DNA from: an uncultured cyanobacterium
Lineage (GTDB): Bacteria; Cyanobacteriota; Cyanobacteriia; CACIAM-69d
Assembly: GCA_937894105.1 (NCBI GenBank)
Contig: CALCTI010000535.1
Coordinates: forward strand, 1 to 9,362
DNA: 9,362 nucleotides
Direction: 5' to 3'
Made by a program: the position numbers and the translations under genes. Positions within the stretch are counted from its first letter, which is position 1; each line of letters opens with the position of its first letter. Positions 1-5,461 of the stretch are shown here, one piece after another. The notes below the pieces were generated by a model. That model did not search any database. It was not told the DNA's origin and worked only from the letters and a program-made list of their open reading frames with translations.

Positions 1-121
1 CCGCACTTCGACAGGCTCAGCGCTCATTGGTCCATCTTTACGAGGTTGGGGTTAATATTCCTGATTTGATATGACAATCCAAAGAGGAACTGGCAAGGCA
101 ATCCTATTTAATCCAGCCACC
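1..121. other. Window-edge non-coding stretch with a candidate dispersed repeat
   Basis: I see no supportable gene here. Near the left edge the sequence reads TTCGACAGGCTCAGCG. A 13-base part of it (10-22) recurs with one mismatch at 8781-8793 in the other large non-coding region. From memory, phrases of this kind are scattered through intergenic DNA of filamentous cyanobacteria, but I could not check that. The stretch probably separates chlH and its terminator from a gene outside the window. Confidence 0.3.
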
Positions 122-166
122 GTAAAAAATCCCCTGCGTAACGAACATTAGCAGGGGATTTTTTAC
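122..166. terminator. Bidirectional rho-independent terminator after chlH
   Basis: A perfect 16-bp inverted repeat (122-137 and 151-166) encloses a 13-base loop. Each arm joins a GC-rich core (CCCCTGC/GCAGGGG) to a run of six A or six T, so on either strand the transcript forms a strong stem whose 3' side ends in a U run. It lies 54 bases beyond the chlH stop codon and fits well as the end of the leftward transcript. Its symmetry would also stop a rightward transcript entering from the left. Confidence 0.9.
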
Positions 167-220
167 AACGCCTTCTAGAACTTGGGCGTTAAGTAAGCTT
201 ATCGAAGCAAGATTCTAAAC

Positions 221-3200
221 TTACTCAATCCCCTCGATACGATCCTCAACCTGTTGATATAGCTCCTGCAAACGCTCTAGGTTTTCGTCGCTGGTTTCCC
301 AATAGCCACGACCATTGGCCTCCAACAACGTTCCCAACATGCGACGGAAGGAATGGGGATTCAAATCCATCAGACGCTTTGCCATATCCTCATCAGCGAT
401 AAAGGTGTCATTGGCATCCTCATAGACCCAATTGTCCACAGCGCCCGCGGTCGCACTCCAGCCCATGGTGTTGTTCAATCGCTTCGCCACTTCGCGAACA
501 CCCTCATAGCCGTGGGACAACATACCCTCGTACCACTTGGGATTCAGCAACTTCGTGCGAGCGTCTAACCGAACCGTCTCCGATAACGTGCGCACCTGAG
601 CATTTGCCGTGGTGGTATCTGCCATATAAGCGCTGGGCTTCTTACCGTCCTTGCGCAGGCGAGAGACCACTTTGGTGGGGTCAGAGTCGTAATAGTGGGA
701 TACGTCGGATAGGGAAATCTCGGAGGAATCTAGGTTTTGGAAAGTCACATCCACAGTGGATAGGCTCTTCTCAAACACCTCTCGAGACTGGTTCATTTCC
801 CCAGGGTTATCGGAAGAGAACGCAAACGACTTACGGGACAGGAACATATCCTGCAAATCTTGCTCCTCTTCCCAGGTGCCATTCTCAACGGCCAAACCAA
901 CGTTGGTGGAATAGGAACCAGATGCATTGGTAAAGACCCGAGTCGCTGCTTGGCGTAGGTTAATTCCCAAATCATCCGCTTGTTCTATAGAGTGGGCACG
1001 AACAAAGTTCATCTCCAGGGGCTCATCGGCCTCCGCAGCCATCTTAATTGCTCGATCCAGCAGCGCCATTTGATTTACAAATAAATCGCGGAATACACCG
1101 GAGCAGGTGACCACCACATCAACCCGAGGGCGATCTAAATCTTCCAGAGAAATCAGCTCTATCTTATTAATTCGACCCAATGCATCGGGCACCGGGCGCA
1201 CACCCACCAGCCACATTACCTGAGCCAGGGATTCGCCGTAGGTTTTGATATTGTCCGTGCCCCACAGGGTAATGGCGATGGTTTCGGGGCACTTGCCATC
1301 ATTTTCCTGACGCTGCCGCTCAATCAAGCGATCCACAACTCCCTTTGCAGACTTAACTGCCGCCGTTGTGGGAATCGACTGAGGATCCAGCGCGTGCATA
1401 TTCTTTCCGGTGGGCAGCACCAGCGGGTTACGCACCGGGTCACCGCCGGGACCAGGCAGGATGTACTCCCCATCCAGCGCCCGAATCAGTGATTCCATTT
1501 CCTTATCAGCAATTACCTGCTCTAGACAAAAGTCCACATATTCGAACAGGGTTTGGGTGCCATCCACTTCCACGTTAGGGAAGCCTGCTTCGCCCATTGC
1601 CTGTAACCAGGGACGGCGATCGCTCAAGGAAGCTAGGTAATTCAGATAACGCTTCGCAAACCCAAGCCACTTCAGATTCCGCGCAAACTCAATAAAGTCA
1701 AAGGGAGGCTTGCGCAACAGGCGACCATCTTTACCGGTACGCATCTTCACCGCTGCCGATACCGCCGCCCGGGTGGCTAGTGTTATGTCCTGTAAAAGCT
1801 GCACATCGTCCAAAATCCCCAGATTAGCGTTGCTGTAAACCTCATCAATATCCCTGTCCTGGCTCTCCGCCAACAATCGAGGCAGCCCCTTAATGCCATC
1901 CTCCGGGCGATCCAAGCTCGCGATATTGACCAAGGTAGCCACCGCTTCCTCCGCCGTTGGGGGACGACCCACCACGTGCAAGCCGCAGGGCAGCAGGCGA
2001 GACTCAATATCCATCAGCTTGCGATAGACGGAGCCAATTAGGTTATCTCGCTCCTCAGCGGTCAAATCTTTGCCGTCTTTCTCGGGCAGATCCACATCCT
2101 TATCCAGGTTGACCGCCTTAGCCTGCTCAATGACCGCGTCAACAATGGACGGACCGCGACCGCTATCTTTTAAGGTCTGGTAGGAGCCAATTAGCTCACC
2201 AAGATCCTTCAAGCCTTTGTATAGTCCGGCGTTCTCGGCGGGAGGGGTTAAGTAAGAAATAATCTCGGCGTAGCTGCGGCGCTTGGCGATCGTGGCTTCA
2301 CTGGGGTTGTTGGCAGCGTAGTAGTACAGGTTGGGAATGCTGCCGATTAAGCTGTCGGGGTAGCACTCGCCAGACATACCAATTTGCTTGCCAGGCATAA
2401 ACTCCAGAGATCCGTGGGTGCCGAAGTGCAGTACCGCATCCGCGCCCCAGATTTTTTCTAGGTAGGTGTAATAAGCCGCAAAACCGTGGTGAGGGCTGGC
2501 CGATTTGGAGAACAGCAGCAACATCGGGTCGCCTTCGTAACCAAAGGTGGGCTGCACACCGATAAATACATTGCCAAAGTGCTTACCAAACACCAGCAGA
2601 TTTTGTCCGTCGCTGTTTAGCTTGCCGGGAGCCGGTCCCCAGTTTTCCTCCAAGCGCTTGGCATAGGGAGTCAGGGACTGGTATTCCTTAACGGGCATTC
2701 GGTAGGCCACGTTCAGGTCGGGGCTGGAATATTGCGCCTGAATATCGTGAATCACTTCATCCATCAGCGCCTTGGGATTAGACGGGATCGGACCCACGTC
2801 GTACCCCTCCTCCTTGAGGGACTTTAGCGCTTCATAAATAGAACCGAATACGTCCAAATACGCCGCCGTTCCCACATTGCCCTTATCGGGAGGAAAGCTA
2901 AAGACGGTGATGGCTACTTTCTTGGCAAACTTAGGCTTACGGCGTAGATTCGCCCATTTGATGGCTCGTTCTGCAACGGCTTCCAGACGATCTTGCAGCG
3001 CGATCGCCCTACCGGTACTGCCATCTCGCCCAGAGGCCACAATCGGCTCGATCGCCCCGTCCAACTCAGGAATCGCGATTTGCAATGCCACCTGAATAGG
3101 ATGTAAACCAAGCTCGCTTTCTTCCCATTCTTCAGTGGTTTGGAAGACCAGGGGCAACGCCACCATATAAGGACGGTTTAAGCGCCTCAAGGAGGCGATC

Positions 3201-4339
3201 GCCTTGGGATGATCCTGTCGAGCCGGACCGCCCACCAGGGCAAAACCGGTCAGAGATACTACGGCGTCCACAATGGCATCGGGCGTTTGGGAAGTAACGC
3301 CGGCATCGGGACGATAGAAATACTCGTCCACCGGCTTCGAAAAGTCCAAGCCCCCGGCAAATACTGGAATCACCCGAGCGCCCTTTGCCTCCAGCTCCTG
3401 CACCATGCCCACATAGTGCGCATCATCACCACTGACCAAGTGACTGCGCTGGAGCACCAAACCCACACAGGGCGCATTAGGCTTGCGCAACTCATCGGGC
3501 ATCAGGGGCGACGTAACGTACCAGTCCAGGTAAGCTTCCACGTCTTCAAACATTTTCGGAGCCAGGGGATGCCAAATTCCAATATCGGGAAATACCACCG
3601 GGTCCGCGTACTTCAGCTCCACGTTGGGAGTGTCCTCTGCCCCCTGCTCCAGCCCTTCGCCCTTCTTGTTGCTTGCCTGCTTGTTGCTGACTTGCTTATT
3701 AAATACGTAGCGATCGCTCAACATCAGCAAGAAGTTTTCCAGATTCTCCGGTGAACCCCCCAGCCAATACTGAAAACTCATGATAAAGCTGCGAGCATCC
3801 TGCGCCTTATCAGAGGGCAAATACTTCAAAATTGTCGGCAAAGTGCGCAACAGCTTCAGCATCGATTCTTCGAAGCTGGTGGGATCCTTCTGGCGACGCT
3901 TTTTCATAAACTCGCCAATGATGCTCTTGGACTGCCCAAGCTGCGCCATGGAAAATTTGCCCAACTTGTTGAGCTTCATCACGTCGGGCATGGACGGAAA
4001 CACCACCGCCGCATCCAACTTGTCCCGATAGGGCTTGACGGCTTCTACCACCTTTGCCGACAAGTCTTCAATAAAGATCAAGGAAGCGATAAAGATATTG
4101 GCTTCAGAAACATCTTTTTTAAAAGCTTCGTAATTCTCGGGGTTACGCAGCTCCTCAATTAAGTAACCACTTAGCTCAATGGCCATGTCAGGGTTACTGG
4201 CATTAATGGATTTTACCGCCGCCGTTAACGAGCTTTGGTACTGCGCTTCGAGAACGATGTACACCACCTTGACCAAAGACCGCCCATTTAAGTTTTCCGG
4301 CTGTACGTGACGAATCTCGGGCTTAACGTAGGTGAACAT
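221..4339 (-). CDS. chlH: Magnesium-protoporphyrin IX chelatase, subunit H (ChlH)
   Basis: This is the large porphyrin-binding subunit of magnesium chelatase. With ChlI and ChlD (stimulated by GUN4 in this family) it inserts Mg2+ into protoporphyrin IX using ATP, the first committed step of chlorophyll synthesis, in the cytosol or at the membrane surface. The 1372-residue protein has the cyanobacterial N-terminus (NLNGRSL, then VKVVYIVLEAQYQ) and an N-terminal DUF3479-type region over about residues 1-190, followed by the long CobN/Mg-chelatase domain. Hallmarks are GIWHPLAPKMFEDV near 254-267, GTHGSLEFMPGKQ at 640-652 and NNPSEATIAKRR at 677-688; conserved glutamates in the last two segments are candidates for catalysis. 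These features and the N-terminus favour ChlH over CobN. It is about 40 residues longer than the usual roughly 1330, partly because of a repeat-built insertion at 214-239. The ATG has a good AAGGAG ribosome site; the stop is TAA. ChlI, ChlD and GUN4 are not in the window. Confidence 0.97.
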   Translation of the reverse strand: MFTYVKPEIRHVQPENLNGRSLVKVVYIVLEAQYQSSLTAAVKSINASNPDMAIELSGYLIEELRNPENYEAFKKDVSEANIFIASLIFIEDLSAKVVEAVKPYRDKLDAAVVFPSMPDVMKLNKLGKFSMAQLGQSKSIIGEFMKKRRQKDPTSFEESMLKLLRTLPTILKYLPSDKAQDARSFIMSFQYWLGGSPENLENFLLMLSDRYVFNKQVSNKQASNKKGEGLEQGAEDTPNVELKYADPVVFPDIGIWHPLAPKMFEDVEAYLDWYVTSPLMPDELRKPNAPCVGLVLQRSHLVSGDDAHYVGMVQELEAKGARVIPVFAGGLDFSKPVDEYFYRPDAGVTSQTPDAIVDAVVSLTGFALVGGPARQDHPKAIASLRRLNRPYMVALPLVFQTTEEWEESELGLHPIQVALQIAIPELDGAIEPIVASGRDGSTGRAIALQDRLEAVAERAIKWANLRRKPKFAKKVAITVFSFPPDKGNVGTAAYLDVFGSIYEALKSLKEEGYDVGPIPSNPKALMDEVIHDIQAQYSSPDLNVAYRMPVKEYQSLTPYAKRLEENWGPAPGKLNSDGQNLLVFGKHFGNVFIGVQPTFGYEGDPMLLLFSKSASPHHGFAAYYTYLEKIWGADAVLHFGTHGSLEFMPGKQIGMSGECYPDSLIGSIPNLYYYAANNPSEATIAKRRSYAEIISYLTPPAENAGLYKGLKDLGELIGSYQTLKDSGRGPSIVDAVIEQAKAVNLDKDVDLPEKDGKDLTAEERDNLIGSVYRKLMDIESRLLPCGLHVVGRPPTAEEAVATLVNIASLDRPEDGIKGLPRLLAESQDRDIDEVYSNANLGILDDVQLLQDITLATRAAVSAAVKMRTGKDGRLLRKPPFDFIEFARNLKWLGFAKRYLNYLASLSDRRPWLQAMGEAGFPNVEVDGTQTLFEYVDFCLEQVIADKEMESLIRALDGEYILPGPGGDPVRNPLVLPTGKNMHALDPQSIPTTAAVKSAKGVVDRLIERQRQENDGKCPETIAITLWGTDNIKTYGESLAQVMWLVGVRPVPDALGRINKIELISLEDLDRPRVDVVVTCSGVFRDLFVNQMALLDRAIKMAAEADEPLEMNFVRAHSIEQADDLGINLRQAATRVFTNASGSYSTNVGLAVENGTWEEEQDLQDMFLSRKSFAFSSDNPGEMNQSREVFEKSLSTVDVTFQNLDSSEISLSDVSHYYDSDPTKVVSRLRKDGKKPSAYMADTTTANAQVRTLSETVRLDARTKLLNPKWYEGMLSHGYEGVREVAKRLNNTMGWSATAGAVDNWVYEDANDTFIADEDMAKRLMDLNPHSFRRMLGTLLEANGRGYWETSDENLERLQELYQQVEDRIEGIE
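3663..3700. repeat. 15-bp tandem repeat inside chlH encoding NKQ(V/A)S units
   Basis: On the coding (minus) strand, AATAAGCAAGTCAGC is followed by AACAAGCAGGCAAGC and a partial third unit, AACAAG. The units are in frame and give NKQVS, NKQAS and NKK at residues 214-226. They are followed by a Gly/Glu-rich linker, so this surface segment separates the conserved YVF and ELKYADPVVFPD blocks. In ChlH proteins I know, the linker between these blocks is short and variable, so an expansion here should be tolerated. A HIP1 octamer lies 10 bases to the right (3710-3717). Confidence 0.7.
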
Positions 4340-4348
4340 TCAGTTTCT

Positions 4349-4354
4349 CTCCTT
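4349..4354 (-). promoter_or_regulatory. Ribosome binding site of chlH
   Basis: On the minus strand AAGGAG, followed by another AG, stands nine bases before the ATG at 4339. This is close to ideal for pairing with the 3' end of 16S rRNA. It is the strongest such site in the window, supports the chosen chlH start, and suggests efficient translation. rsmA has a weaker site and topA has none that I can see. Confidence 0.8.
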
Positions 4355-4539
4355 AAAGCGGGCGATGCTACAGGCTATTACTTCTGTAAATCTCAATCTA
4401 TTTTACGCACTTCTACTGATTTCCAGGCGACCTTGCCTCGGAAAGACGGGGTTTGATACAAACTGACAATTCTTTGTTGCGCCAATTTAATATTGATTGA
4501 CATTGCTCAAAGTCAATCGGCAAAGTTCTTAATTAACCT
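4355..4539 (-). promoter_or_regulatory. Probable chlH promoter and leader region
   Basis: The gap between rsmA and chlH has room for a promoter and shows no GC-rich hairpin with a T run. Two sigma70-like candidates are visible on the minus strand. The first has -35 TTGACT (4511-4516), an 18-base spacer and -10 TATTAA (4487-4492), which would give a leader of about 140 bases. The second has a better -10, TAAAAT (4400-4405), with a poor -35, giving a leader of about 55 bases. Two inverted repeats, 4495-4518 and GTTTGATACAAAC at 4451-4463, lie in the same region and could be operators. I found no convincing NtcA-type GTA-N8-TAC site. Which promoter is used cannot be decided from sequence alone. 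Confidence 0.4.
4495..4518. promoter_or_regulatory. Operator-like inverted repeat upstream of chlH
   Basis: GATTGAC (4495-4501) and GTCAATC (4512-4518) form a perfect 7-bp inverted repeat with a ten-base spacer. The right arm contains the candidate -35 hexamer TTGACT of chlH (minus strand), and the left arm lies in its spacer. A dimeric regulator bound here would cover the promoter. The stem is AT-rich with no T run, so it is not an intrinsic terminator for rsmA. I do not recognise the regulator. Confidence 0.35.
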
Positions 4540-5412
4540 TTAATCAATCTGAGTCGCTGGCCTACTGTCATCACCGATCGCATCGCTGGCAATTTTACGG
4601 TTTAAGCGATCGCTCAACTTCACCCAATCGCTAATGCTTAAATTCTCGGCACGGGCTTCGGGGCGGATATTAATGTCTGTCAAAATTGCCGTCAGGGCAT
4701 CGCTGTCAATCCAGGATTTTAGGTTATTGCGCAGCATTTTTCGCCGGGTGGCAAACCCCTGTTTCACCAGCTTTTCCAAGCGCTCACAATCTTTGGGCTG
4801 CTCAGGATAGGAGCGCGGCCTAATGCGCACCACCGCGGACATTACTTTGGGCGGGGGTGAAAAGGCTTTAGCGGGCACGTCGAATAGGTACTCGCAATCG
4901 GCCAAAAATCCCACGCGAATGGACAGGGCTCCATAGGCTTTATGTCCAGGCTTGGCGCACAGTCGCCGTCCCACTTCCTGTTGCACCAGCAGCACGATTG
5001 ACTCAAAGGGGGCTGGACGCGGTGTGTTAATGCGCCCTAGCAAATGCTCCAGAATGGGGCCGGTGATGTTGTAAGGGATATTGGCCACCACCTTGTTGGG
5101 GGCACGAAAAGCAGGGGTGGGAAAATCCTCAATCCATTGGGGCCAGTCCAGGCGCAGGATGTCCCCCTGAAACAGCAGGAAGTTGTCGCGATCGCCAAAT
5201 TTCTTGACCAGTCGCGGACACAAATCTCGATCCAGCTCCACCGCCACCACCGCCCCCGCATTCGGCAAAAAATGATGGGTAAGCGCTCCCTGTCCTGGAC
5301 CAATTTCCAAGACGCGATCGCCCTTCGACAGCTGAGCAGCATCAGCAATCCGCTTTAAAACAGTGTCGCTTTTTAGCCAGTGCTGCCCAAATCGTTTCCG
5401 CGCTCGCGCCAT
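4540..5412 (-). CDS. rsmA: 16S rRNA (adenine1518-N6/adenine1519-N6)-dimethyltransferase
   Basis: RsmA (KsgA) uses S-adenosylmethionine to dimethylate two adjacent adenines in the loop of 16S rRNA helix 45, a late step and checkpoint in small-subunit assembly; loss of the activity gives kasugamycin resistance. The 290-residue protein is of normal size. In order it shows FGQHWL near the N-terminus, SAM motif I VLEIGPGQG (34-42), the acidic residue of VAVELDRD (57-63), GDIL (83-86), the catalytic NIPY motif (111-114), FSPPPKV (184-190), and the C-terminal helix region with RAENLSISDW. The ATG at 5412 puts FGQ at the expected distance. A weak TAGG site lies eight bases upstream inside a 15-bp tandem duplication. 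topA ends 49 bp upstream on the same strand, so co-transcription is likely. In several cyanobacteria ispE follows this gene; here chlH follows after 200 bp. Confidence 0.96.
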   Translation of the reverse strand: MARARKRFGQHWLKSDTVLKRIADAAQLSKGDRVLEIGPGQGALTHHFLPNAGAVVAVELDRDLCPRLVKKFGDRDNFLLFQGDILRLDWPQWIEDFPTPAFRAPNKVVANIPYNITGPILEHLLGRINTPRPAPFESIVLLVQQEVGRRLCAKPGHKAYGALSIRVGFLADCEYLFDVPAKAFSPPPKVMSAVVRIRPRSYPEQPKDCERLEKLVKQGFATRRKMLRNNLKSWIDSDALTAILTDINIRPEARAENLSISDWVKLSDRLNRKIASDAIGDDSRPATQID

Positions 5413-5441
5413 AGACCTTGCCTAAATAGATCTTGCCTAAT
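5412..5441. repeat. 15-bp tandem duplication over the rsmA translation start region
   Basis: TAGACCTTGCCTAAA (5412-5426) is followed directly by TAGATCTTGCCTAAT (5427-5441), matching at 13 of 15 positions. The proximal copy includes the first base of the rsmA start codon and its presumed ribosome site (TAGG on the minus strand); the distal copy repeats that TAGG 15 bases further upstream. The result is two equally weak ribosome contact points. This looks like local slippage or a short tandem repeat rather than a named element. Confidence 0.75.
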
Positions 5442-5461
5442 TTTCCCCTAACCCCCACATC

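Noticed and set aside
3209..3754. Plus-strand frame of 181 codons inside chlH
   Set aside because: It lies wholly antisense to a strongly conserved part of ChlH, shows no recognisable domain, and arises from the codon pattern of the real gene.
4495..4518. Inverted repeat considered as the rsmA terminator
   Set aside because: The 7-bp stem is AT-rich and is not followed by a T run on the minus strand.
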